From assembly GCA_020722565.1 (NCBI GenBank), contig DYKO01000001.1, positions 186,001 to 250,000 on the forward strand: a stretch of DNA of 64,000 nt. Direction: 5' to 3'. Both the position numbers and the translations under genes were made by a program. Of this stretch, positions 29,267-36,265 are shown piece after piece. How positions within the stretch are numbered: the stretch's first letter is position 1; the number at the start of each line of letters is the position of its first letter. This DNA comes from Rikenella microfusus (GTDB lineage Bacteria; Bacteroidota; Bacteroidia; Bacteroidales; Tenuifilaceae). The notes beneath the pieces were generated by a model that saw nothing but the letters and a program-made list of their open reading frames with translations, searched no databases and had not been told where the DNA came from.

Positions 29267-30634
29267 CTACTTATTTCTTATCGGTTTATCGCAGTCCTTC
29301 TTGAAACGGTTTTCGCCCCATACCTTTTTCATAATTCTAAATGAATGAGAGGGATCCAACTTGCTCTGTTCCATTATTTTTTGAAGAAAAACGCACTGCG
29401 AAACCGAGCCATTACCCTGCACAATATCCTCAGCCAATGACAAACATGAAGGGGTTCCGCAAACACCGCAATCAATTCCAGGCAGGTAACACATTAATCG
29501 GTTCACCCTTTTCATCTTCAGCATGGCACGTGCCATATCCTCATCGAGCTTTAGCATGGAACGAGGGCTTAAAGGTTGAAGGCCACTTTGGTTGCCGACC
29601 CTTCTCTTGTAATCCTTATTTTTTGGGGAAACACTGTCAATACTCCACATACCCACTTCCCCTGAGCTTTTCCGAATGGCATCGGCTGCCAAAAAGCGGT
29701 TCCCCGGATTGAGTATCCCACCGGCACAGCTCTCATCACAGGCTCTCAGCTCAAGGAAATCGATACCGGATACCTCCTCGTTTTCAACCTTTTCAAGAAA
29801 CTCAATAACATTCCAAATGCCATCAATTGCAAGGCAGCGCCCCTCAATGTGCGACGATTCGCCCGTTGTTAAACCCCAGGTATAACTGCGCGGACTTAGC
29901 CTTGAATCAAACATGGTTTTGCCTGGGGGGATTATACCATTCCTTACCTCGCGTAGAATCCGGTTATAAATGAAATCCATATTGATTATGCCGGTAATTT
30001 CAGATTTATCCTCGCCCTCGGGTTTGCGAATGGCAACAATTTTTGCAGCACAGGGTGTAATGTAAAATATACCTATTTTATCCTCAGCAATGCCTTCTGA
30101 AATTAAAGTACTTTTAATGTAGGATGCTGTTAAATCCAAAGGTGGCCGAACAAGAGCTATATTATCGACCAAAGATGGGAATTTCACCTGAACCAATCGA
30201 ACTATTGCAGGACAAAACGATGAAATAACTGGCTTATTTGGGTTATTCCGAACGTACTCATTTAACTTTACAATAAGATATTCTACCGAATCCTCAACCT
30301 CAATAACTGATGTAAATCCTAAATTAAGTAATGCCTGAGCCACCTGCTCCGTAGTGGCATCATCGGGGAACTGCCCAAGCAAAACCGATGGGATAAGGGC
30401 AATGCGATACTCAAAGGAATAAATTTGGCTGAAATCGTCCTGTTCCACGGTAATGGCATGAGTTGGGCAAACCCGATAGCACTCACCACAGTCGATGCAG
30501 CGATTTTCGAGCAAATGGGCCTTACCCTCTGAAACCCTGATTGCTTCGGTGGGGCATACCCTCATGCAGTGCGAACATCCTATGCACACATCGTTTAGTA
30601 TTTTAAGTGCATGATAAAATTCTGAGGTTGCCAA
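29267..30634 (-). CDS. Hydrogenase-like iron-sulfur protein, putative H2/redox sensor (HydS-related)
   Basis: A 455-residue protein. It has two [4Fe-4S] sites (CIGCSHCMRVCP, CIDCGECYRVCP), an [FeFe]-hydrogenase large-domain homologue, and a C-terminal Fe-S domain (CGVCGTPSCLSLAEDI...QC). The H-cluster motifs are altered: L1 SSFCPAIV, L2 TPCAAKIVAI, L3 RACDESCAGG. The Cys set for the cubane is kept, but residues around the proton path are changed. Sensory [FeFe] hydrogenases encoded with hydABC in Thermotoga are similar but carry PAS domains. Translation must start at TTG 30634, preceded by GGAG. Catalysis is doubtful; sensing is inferred. Confidence 0.82.
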   Translation of the reverse strand: MATSEFYHALKILNDVCIGCSHCMRVCPTEAIRVSEGKAHLLENRCIDCGECYRVCPTHAITVEQDDFSQIYSFEYRIALIPSVLLGQFPDDATTEQVAQALLNLGFTSVIEVEDSVEYLIVKLNEYVRNNPNKPVISSFCPAIVRLVQVKFPSLVDNIALVRPPLDLTASYIKSTLISEGIAEDKIGIFYITPCAAKIVAIRKPEGEDKSEITGIINMDFIYNRILREVRNGIIPPGKTMFDSRLSPRSYTWGLTTGESSHIEGRCLAIDGIWNVIEFLEKVENEEVSGIDFLELRACDESCAGGILNPGNRFLAADAIRKSSGEVGMWSIDSVSPKNKDYKRRVGNQSGLQPLSPRSMLKLDEDMARAMLKMKRVNRLMCYLPGIDCGVCGTPSCLSLAEDIVQGNGSVSQCVFLQKIMEQSKLDPSHSFRIMKKVWGENRFKKDCDKPIRNK

Positions 30635-30645
30635 AACAAGTTCTC

Positions 30646-31062
30646 CTATTCCTTTAAGTTTACAACAAATTCCAAACGTGTTCCTACACCAACCACGCTA
30701 GATATCTTCATCCTATCGGTATTCTCCTTAATATTGGGCAGGCCCATACCGGCACCAAACCCCATCTCCCTAACTATTGGCGATGCGGTAGAAAAACCAG
30801 GGCGCATTGCCATTTCTATATCGGGTATTCCTGGCCCTACATCATCAAGAATCACGCGTATTTTATCGGTCTCTATATCTATATAAATCTTACCCTGAAA
30901 AGCATGGGCAACAATGTTTACTTCCCCTTCGTATAGGGCTACCACAACGCGCTTAATGATTTGCGGAGCAACGTTCAGCTGCTTGAGAATTTTTTTAACC
31001 TGACTCGAAGCCTGACCCGCTCTTACAAAGTCGCCTCCCTGAACCCTATACTCGAAGTGCAT
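30646..31062 (-). CDS. RsbW/RsbT-like ATPase (first copy)
   Basis: A 138-residue single-domain GHKL ATPase. The N box is YEGEVNIVAHA, G1 is DVGPGIPD, and G2 is GFGAGMGLPNIKENTD. The size and lack of a His box match anti-sigma or switch kinases that phosphorylate Ser/Thr of a STAS partner. It lies 11 bases from genes on either side, between the first DRTGG protein and the hydrogenase-like sensor. A STAS partner is not in the operon; the orphan STAS at 13693 is a speculative candidate. Confidence 0.85.
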   Translation of the reverse strand: MHFEYRVQGGDFVRAGQASSQVKKILKQLNVAPQIIKRVVVALYEGEVNIVAHAFQGKIYIDIETDKIRVILDDVGPGIPDIEMAMRPGFSTASPIVREMGFGAGMGLPNIKENTDRMKISSVVGVGTRLEFVVNLKE

Positions 31063-31073
31063 AATTATAACGA

Positions 31074-31418
31074 TTAGTAAACCGGTTTTAAACCCATTGT
31101 GTAAAGCACACCCGATGCTCTATAAAGTGTGTAGGGGCTTTCGATGAGCACAATGCCATTGTCCTCTGCCAATCGTATCATATCCTCGCTAACTGTCTTG
31201 TTACGGACAAAAATCACAGCAGGTAAATCCGACATTTCTGCAGTCCTAACGGCTTGCATATTAGCAAGTCCTGTCAGTAGCACCAACTTATCAACTTGAA
31301 CCGTTAGCACATCACTCATCAGGTCTGAAGCAAATGCAAGCTCCACATCGCGCTTTAGATTTTCGTGGCAGCAAACCACATTACCTTCCACTGCTTTAAC
31401 CAGTTCCTCTATTTTCAT
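31074..31418 (-). CDS. DRTGG domain protein (first copy), first gene of hydrogenase operon 1
   Basis: A 114-residue DRTGG-type protein (KIEELVKAVEGNVVCCHEN...FASDLMSDVLTVQ...VLLTGLANMQ). It has two adjacent Cys near residue 16 that the paralogue at 28918 lacks. It heads a ten-gene minus-strand run with gaps of 4-107 bases. Upstream at 31518-31568 lie a -7 box, an inverted repeat and two tandem Rex-like sites. Confidence 0.82.
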   Translation of the reverse strand: MKIEELVKAVEGNVVCCHENLKRDVELAFASDLMSDVLTVQVDKLVLLTGLANMQAVRTAEMSDLPAVIFVRNKTVSEDMIRLAEDNGIVLIESPYTLYRASGVLYTMGLKPVY

Positions 31419-31517
31419 CTTTACTAAATATCTTTAATCAAATACAATTAACAGATAAGGCTCGCCTTTCCTTTACTACCAAAATCATCATAGAACGCCC
31501 ATTTTCCAGAGCATGTA

Positions 31518-31538
31518 AACGTATTTCAAATATACGTT
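31518..31538. promoter_or_regulatory. Inverted repeat AACGTAT-N7-ATACGTT over the -7 box
   Basis: Exact seven-base arms with a seven-base spacer. The arms flank the minus-strand -7 box TATATTTG (31527-31534). It resembles a dimeric repressor site and does not fit the Rex-like pattern next to it. Confidence 0.4.
31527..31534 (-). promoter_or_regulatory. -7 box of hydrogenase operon 1 (TATATTTG)
   Basis: TATATTTG on the minus strand fits TAnnTTTG and leaves a leader of about 100 bases. No -33 TTG is obvious; the -33 area is occupied by the Rex-like sites. Confidence 0.45.
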
Positions 31539-31568
31539 ATTTTATTAACATTGTTATTGGATTAACAT
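31534..31568. promoter_or_regulatory. Two tandem Rex-like sites upstream of hydrogenase operon 1
   Basis: ACGTTAT-TTTA-TTAACAT (31534-31551) and TTGTTAT-TGGA-TTAACAT (31551-31568) are spaced 17 bases centre to centre. Both match the TTGTTAA-N4-TTAACAA pattern closely and lie immediately upstream of the -7 box on the minus strand. Confidence 0.5.
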
Positions 31569-31873
31569 ATGTTTAAAAGCATAATGTTTATTGATGCCAT
31601 TGTAAATTAATGATAAATAGCAATCTAGCACAGTTATAAGAAGGTAATTGAATCAAAAATGATTAAATCCTGCTCTTAACAAATCATTTGTAAGCGCAAT
31701 AAAAAAATCGCATGCAATTTTACGTGGGTTTACCTCTATTCTCATCCACTTTTGAAAGAATCTTACAGTAGTACATAACTATAAATTATTGAACTGAAAT
31801 AAAGGCATTTCCATCAATTTCGAACACAAAAAGCACTGTTTTCAATTCCTCCCTGCAACTGCTATCCTATAGT

Positions 31874-31891
31874 ACCTTTGCTAGCAAAGGT
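31874..31891. repeat. Perfect 18-base palindrome
   Basis: ACCTTTGCTAGCAAAGGT equals its own reverse complement and is followed by TTTTAT. It contains TACCTTTG (31873-31880), a possible -7 box on the plus strand. It could be an operator or a weak terminator with a CTAG loop. Confidence 0.4.
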
Positions 31892-32016
31892 TTTTATTTA
31901 GAAACAAGATAAGTTAGCAAAGACCGCTCGATTTCTTCAGGATGAAAAAATTAAAAAATGCATAGCAATATTGAATTTATTACATTTCAGTATTTTCAAA
32001 ACCAGTTTAAACCTAG

Positions 32017-32040
32017 CGAAGGGGCTTATTAGCCCCTTCG
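32017..32040 (-). terminator. Terminator-like hairpin after hydrogenase operon 2
   Basis: CGAAGGGGCT and AGCCCCTTCG pair around TATT, 24 bases after the stop of the second hydA. The T tract is weak, so termination efficiency is uncertain. Confidence 0.6.
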
Positions 32041-32063
32041 TTCAGAAATCAACTCTTTCAATA

Positions 32064-33854
32064 CTAATAGCGTTGACGAGCTTTGTAGTGTGTGTGCAGC
32101 AGTTCGTGTGATTTATGGCTATTGGGCTCTTGCAAATACTCTTTGTATAGTGCTATTACCTCAGGATTTTCGTGCGACTTACGAATAGGCATTCCAGCAT
32201 CTTCACGATATATGGCCTCAACACGTTTCCGACGAATCTCCTCATTGGTAGGTATGGGTTGCCCGCCACCCCCAATACATCCACCTGGACAGGCCATAAT
32301 TTCAATAAAGTGCCAACCTCCCTTACCTTCGCGCACGGCATCCATCACCCTCTTGGCGTTGGTTAAACCGTGTGCTACAACCGTTTTTAACTCAACGCCT
32401 TCGAGAAACTTCCATTCGGGTTTGGTTCCATCAATCTTAATTGATGCTTCGCGTACGCCATCCATGCCACGCACAAGTGCAATGTTTAATCCATTAAATG
32501 GGACCTCGCGTCCGGTAACCACCTCATAGGCGGTACGCAGGGCAGCCTCCATTACACCGCCGGTTGCGCCGAATATTACAGCTGCACCCGTTGAGATACC
32601 CATTACGCTATCGTACTGCGATTCGGGAAGAGCGGAAAAATCGATACCTGCCTGCTTAATCATTACGGCAAGTTCGCGGGTGGTTAGCACGTAGTCCACA
32701 TCCTTGTAGCCGCTCGAACTCATTTCGGGCCTATCGGCCTCAAACTTCTTGGCTGTGCAGGGCATTATGGAAACAGATACAATCTTAGCAGGATCGAGGT
32801 TGCGCTTTTGTGCATAGTAGGTTTTGGCCAGTGCACCAAACATCTGCTGCGGCGATTTGCAAGTGGAAAGGTTATCGAGATACTCAGGGTAGGTATGTTC
32901 AATAAACTTAATCCAACCGGGTGAGCAACTGGTTGCCATGGGCAGCTTCACATTTGGATCCTTATCTACCAATGCCTTCTTCAAGCGGCCTAACAATTCA
33001 AAACCTTCCTCCATAATGGTAAGGTCGGCAGAAAAGTCGGTGTCGAGAACGGAGTCAAAGCCCAAACGCCTGAGAGCGGTTACCATTTTCCCGGTTACAA
33101 TTTCACCTGGCTCCATGCCAAGAGCTTCGCCAAGAGCAACCCTAACCGCAGGAGCTGTTTGAACCACAACGTGCTTATCATCATCAAAAATGGCCTGCCA
33201 TACCTCATCAACGTAGTTACGTTCAATGAGTGCTCCGGTTGGGCAGCGGTTAACGCACTGGCCGCAATTGGTACAAATCACCTCAAACATTGGGTTCTCG
33301 AAAAAGGTGGATATTTTCATATGCGCACCCTTATAGGCAACACCCAGGGCACTTACATGCTGAAGTTCCTCGCAGGTACGAACGCAACGCTGGCAACGGA
33401 TGCATTTGCTATCGTCCTTAATAATTGAAGGCGAGTATGCATCCATTTGATAGTTCTTGTAGGGAACAAGGTCGATAAACATGGGTTCGGATATTTTATA
33501 TTCCGAGGCCAGCTCCTGAAGTTCGCAGTTACCATTCTTGTAACAGGTGGTACACTTGGCATTATGTTCTGATAGCAACAGATCGATAATATGCTTTCGT
33601 GCAGTACGCACCTTAATGGTGTTAGTCATTATCTCCATACCCTCGGCTACCGGCATAGCACATGATGCAGGTAGTGTTTTGGAACCTTTCATTTCTACTA
33701 CGCACACGCGGCAGTTCCCGGCTACGCAAAGATCATCGTGGTAGCAAAGCGTTGGTATGTGAATATTTAGTTTTTTGGCTGCCTGAAGGATGGTGGTACC
33801 CTCATCTACTGTAATGGGCATGCCGTCTATGGTTAAATTTATCTGATTTGCCAT
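32064..33854 (-). CDS. NADH-linked [FeFe] hydrogenase catalytic subunit 2
   Basis: A 596-residue paralogue of the subunit at 23462 with the same order: [2Fe-2S] ([19 protein letters not shown]), His-ligated [4Fe-4S] ([18 protein letters not shown]), two [4Fe-4S] sites ([23 protein letters not shown]) and the H-cluster domain. L2 MPCTAKKFE and L3 [15 protein letters not shown] are normal. L1 reads TSCSPGW instead of TSCCPxW, and a Cys appears downstream in STCKSPQQM where paralogue 1 has SSAKSPQQM. Probably an active hydrogenase with altered proton path or cluster environment. Last gene of operon 2. Confidence 0.94.
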   Translation of the reverse strand: MANQINLTIDGMPITVDEGTTILQAAKKLNIHIPTLCYHDDLCVAGNCRVCVVEMKGSKTLPASCAMPVAEGMEIMTNTIKVRTARKHIIDLLLSEHNAKCTTCYKNGNCELQELASEYKISEPMFIDLVPYKNYQMDAYSPSIIKDDSKCIRCQRCVRTCEELQHVSALGVAYKGAHMKISTFFENPMFEVICTNCGQCVNRCPTGALIERNYVDEVWQAIFDDDKHVVVQTAPAVRVALGEALGMEPGEIVTGKMVTALRRLGFDSVLDTDFSADLTIMEEGFELLGRLKKALVDKDPNVKLPMATSCSPGWIKFIEHTYPEYLDNLSTCKSPQQMFGALAKTYYAQKRNLDPAKIVSVSIMPCTAKKFEADRPEMSSSGYKDVDYVLTTRELAVMIKQAGIDFSALPESQYDSVMGISTGAAVIFGATGGVMEAALRTAYEVVTGREVPFNGLNIALVRGMDGVREASIKIDGTKPEWKFLEGVELKTVVAHGLTNAKRVMDAVREGKGGWHFIEIMACPGGCIGGGGQPIPTNEEIRRKRVEAIYREDAGMPIRKSHENPEVIALYKEYLQEPNSHKSHELLHTHYKARQRY

Positions 33855-33879
33855 AACATTTGTTGTTTTAAAAAATGGA

Positions 33880-35043
33880 TTAGTAAATCATCTCTTCCCT
33901 AAAGTTTTCGACTATGGAAGAGAAAGAGTTGGCCACGCTTTGGCCCAACCCGCATTTTGCGGTAATCTTCATGGTTTGGGCAAGTTTTTGAAGCTGTTCC
34001 AAATAATTTGCGTGTTTTTCACCCTTCTTTACAGCTTCAATACCCAGTTTGAGTTGCTGACAACCCACACGGCATGGGGTACACTGGCCACATGATTCTT
34101 CCTCAAAGAACTCGAGGTAATTTTTGAGCACGTTATACATGGAGCGTGAGCTGTTGAAAAGCATCATGGATCCGCCGGTAGGAACTCCCTCAAAACCGAT
34201 GATGGTATCCTTGAACTTTTTTCGGGGTACGCAAAAACCCGAAGCACCTCCAACCTGTACAGCCTTGGTATCGCCATCGCCAAACTCCTGAACAAACTGT
34301 TCAACGGTCATACCCAGTTCCAACTCGTAAATACCAGGTTTAGGCGTATCGCCAGAAACCGAAAACACCTTGGAACCTCGTGAATCGATGGTTCCAAGTT
34401 CCTTAAACTTACGGGCACCGTAACGGAATATCATAAAGGCGTAAACCAAGGTTTCAACATTGTTGATGACAGTAGGTTTTTTCCTGAAGCCTGAAACGGT
34501 TGGATAGGGGGGTTTATTGCGGGGTTCGCCACGGTCGCCCTCCATAGATTCGAACAATGCGCTCTCCTCGCCGCAGATGTAGGCACCGCTACCCATAACT
34601 ATTTTAATGTGGAAGGGTATTTTTAAATCATCGATTATTGAGTGGAATATCTGAAGCTGATTCTCAAGTTCTAGCAGTAAGAATCTATACTCACCGCGCA
34701 GGTAAATATACCCCTCTTTGGCGCCAATAACTTTTGCGCATATGGTCATACCTCCAAAAATCTTCAGGGGCACCTGGAAAAGGATTTCACGATCCTTGAA
34801 TGTTCCGGGTTCACCCTCATCGGCATTACAAACCACATACTTTTCAGGATCGGGTTGCTCACTGGTAAATTTCCACTTCAGTGCAGTTGGGAAACCAGCA
34901 CCACCTCTACCCCTCAGTCCTGATTCAAGAAGCTCATTAATTATTTCATCGTTGCTTCGCTTGTAAGCGTTTCGCAAAACCTGTTTGAAGTCGCAATCCT
35001 TATCAAAAATGAGATCAACGCGACGTAAAAAGTTATTTGACAT
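33880..35043 (-). CDS. Short NuoF-like flavin subunit of hydrogenase 2
   Basis: A 387-residue NuoF core. It keeps GLRGRGGAGFPTA for FMN, ICGEESALFESMEG, and the [4Fe-4S] site SCGQCTPCRVG with a later Cys. It lacks both the N-terminal thioredoxin-like domain and the C-terminal two-cluster ferredoxin domain present in the 597-residue paralogue. The loss suggests simple NADH coupling or a different partner rather than the HydB type of bifurcation. GAGGAG precedes the ATG. It lies 25 bases before hydA2. Confidence 0.93.
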   Translation of the reverse strand: MSNNFLRRVDLIFDKDCDFKQVLRNAYKRSNDEIINELLESGLRGRGGAGFPTALKWKFTSEQPDPEKYVVCNADEGEPGTFKDREILFQVPLKIFGGMTICAKVIGAKEGYIYLRGEYRFLLLELENQLQIFHSIIDDLKIPFHIKIVMGSGAYICGEESALFESMEGDRGEPRNKPPYPTVSGFRKKPTVINNVETLVYAFMIFRYGARKFKELGTIDSRGSKVFSVSGDTPKPGIYELELGMTVEQFVQEFGDGDTKAVQVGGASGFCVPRKKFKDTIIGFEGVPTGGSMMLFNSSRSMYNVLKNYLEFFEEESCGQCTPCRVGCQQLKLGIEAVKKGEKHANYLEQLQKLAQTMKITAKCGLGQSVANSFSSIVENFREEMIY

Positions 35044-35061
35044 AGCCGAATCTCCTCTGGT

Positions 35062-35526
35062 TTACTTTTTCATGTAATCGTTAATAATATCTCTCACCTT
35101 TTCAGGGGTAAGTTCAGTATAGGCCTGCTCATTAATGAGCATAGCTGGCCCCTTGTGGCACCACCCCAAGCAATTTGTTTCAAGTAGGGTAAACTTTCGG
35201 TTGGAGGTGGTTTCGCCAACCTTAATTTTAAGCATATCCTCCAGTTCCTGAATAATGAGGTTCTTCCCCTTCATGGAGCACGAAATGGTACGGCAAACCC
35301 GAATGACAAATTTTCCTCTGGGTTGAGTATCGAGGAAAGAGTAAAAAGTGGCCGTACCATACACCTTAGCGGCTGACATGTCGAGTTCACTAGCTATTTC
35401 AGTCATTGCTTCGCTCGAGATGTAGCGCTCTTCCTGAACCACACCCTGTAATATGGGTATTAGGCTTTCTCTTGTCCGCCCATACTTGTCGGCAAGTTTC
35501 TTTACCAATTCTCTAGTTTCCGTCAT
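35062..35526 (-). CDS. NuoE-like [2Fe-2S] subunit of hydrogenase 2
   Basis: A 154-residue thioredoxin-like [2Fe-2S] protein with ligands in CRTISCSMKG and TNCLGWCHKGP. It is a paralogue of the subunit at 22957 but is first in its operon rather than last. Gaps to the next genes are 18 and 25 bases. A Rex-like site lies 26 bases upstream of the ATG. Confidence 0.92.
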   Translation of the reverse strand: MTETRELVKKLADKYGRTRESLIPILQGVVQEERYISSEAMTEIASELDMSAAKVYGTATFYSFLDTQPRGKFVIRVCRTISCSMKGKNLIIQELEDMLKIKVGETTSNRKFTLLETNCLGWCHKGPAMLINEQAYTELTPEKVRDIINDYMKK

Positions 35527-36215
35527 AACTATAAAGTTTAAAAATCACTGTTTGTTATTTTATTAACACTGTAACATTAATAACGCATATTTTATTTTCA
35601 ACATGCTGATTTTCATTGGTAAAATATAATATCTTAGCAAGGTTAAAAGTCTGACTTTTGTCATTTTTTCAGTATATGGGCGTAAAAAAATATAATTTAG
35701 AACCATTCAAAGTAAAAATGCTCATTCATAAATACTTATTGCATGTTAAGTTGATTTTCAACAATTACTTCCTGCTACACGAAACCTGAAAATCAATATA
35801 GATTTGATTATCTGCCTATTACCAATTTTATCGGTTTTGTTTCTGAATTTTTGATGATGTGCAGGGTTTTGAAACCAATTATGCTGGTCAAGTTATTGAA
35901 TTTTTAATCTGGATTCAAAAAGAGGCAAGTATCAGATGACACGCACCCATAATTTGTCTTGCAAAATCAATTTGTTTAACGGGTTAAATATTGTTTTGCA
36001 ACGTGCATATGTGCCAAACATTGCGTAGCGAATTGTTACAAGCAAAACAATACAGTAAAATCATAAGTGGCATTGAAATGAGAATGGGAATCTAAAAATT
36101 GTTGATTGTGGCTACTTGTTAGCAAAATGTTGGTGGATTGAATTCTGATTGTTAATAAAAAAGTGCTTTCCCCGCACAAATGCTTTTTCAGGAAAAAAGT
36201 AAGAATGTTAATCAA
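35527..36215. other. Intergenic region before hydrogenase operon 2
   Basis: About 690 AT-rich bases without a credible gene. Besides the Rex-like pair it contains a 10-base inverted repeat, TTGATTTTCA (35751-35760) with TGAAAATCAA (35787-35796), of unknown role. I find no TAnnTTTG box on the minus strand near the operon start. Confidence 0.5.
35552..35586. promoter_or_regulatory. Rex-like site plus weaker tandem site before hydrogenase operon 2
   Basis: TTGTTAT-TTTA-TTAACAC (35552-35569) shares the run GTTATTTTATTAACA with the site before operon 1. A weaker copy, CTGTAAC-ATTA-ATAACGC, starts 17 bases further on, the same phasing as at operon 1. Confidence 0.5.
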
Positions 36216-36250
36216 AAAAAAGAGGCTATTGGGGAATAGCCTCTTTCAAC
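36215..36250 (-). terminator. Terminator of the acyl-CoA dehydrogenase operon
   Basis: AGAGGCTATT and AATAGCCTCT form a 10-bp stem around GGGG; the minus strand continues with a T run. It lies about 20 bases after the acyl-CoA dehydrogenase stop. Confidence 0.85.
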
Positions 36251-36265
36251 TTAAAACGTTTGATT

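Larger units (their letters stand above)
31419..32016. other. Intergenic region before hydrogenase operon 1
   Basis: About 600 AT-rich bases with no credible ORF. It holds the operon promoter, the Rex-like pair and an 18-base perfect palindrome at 31874. Confidence 0.5.
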
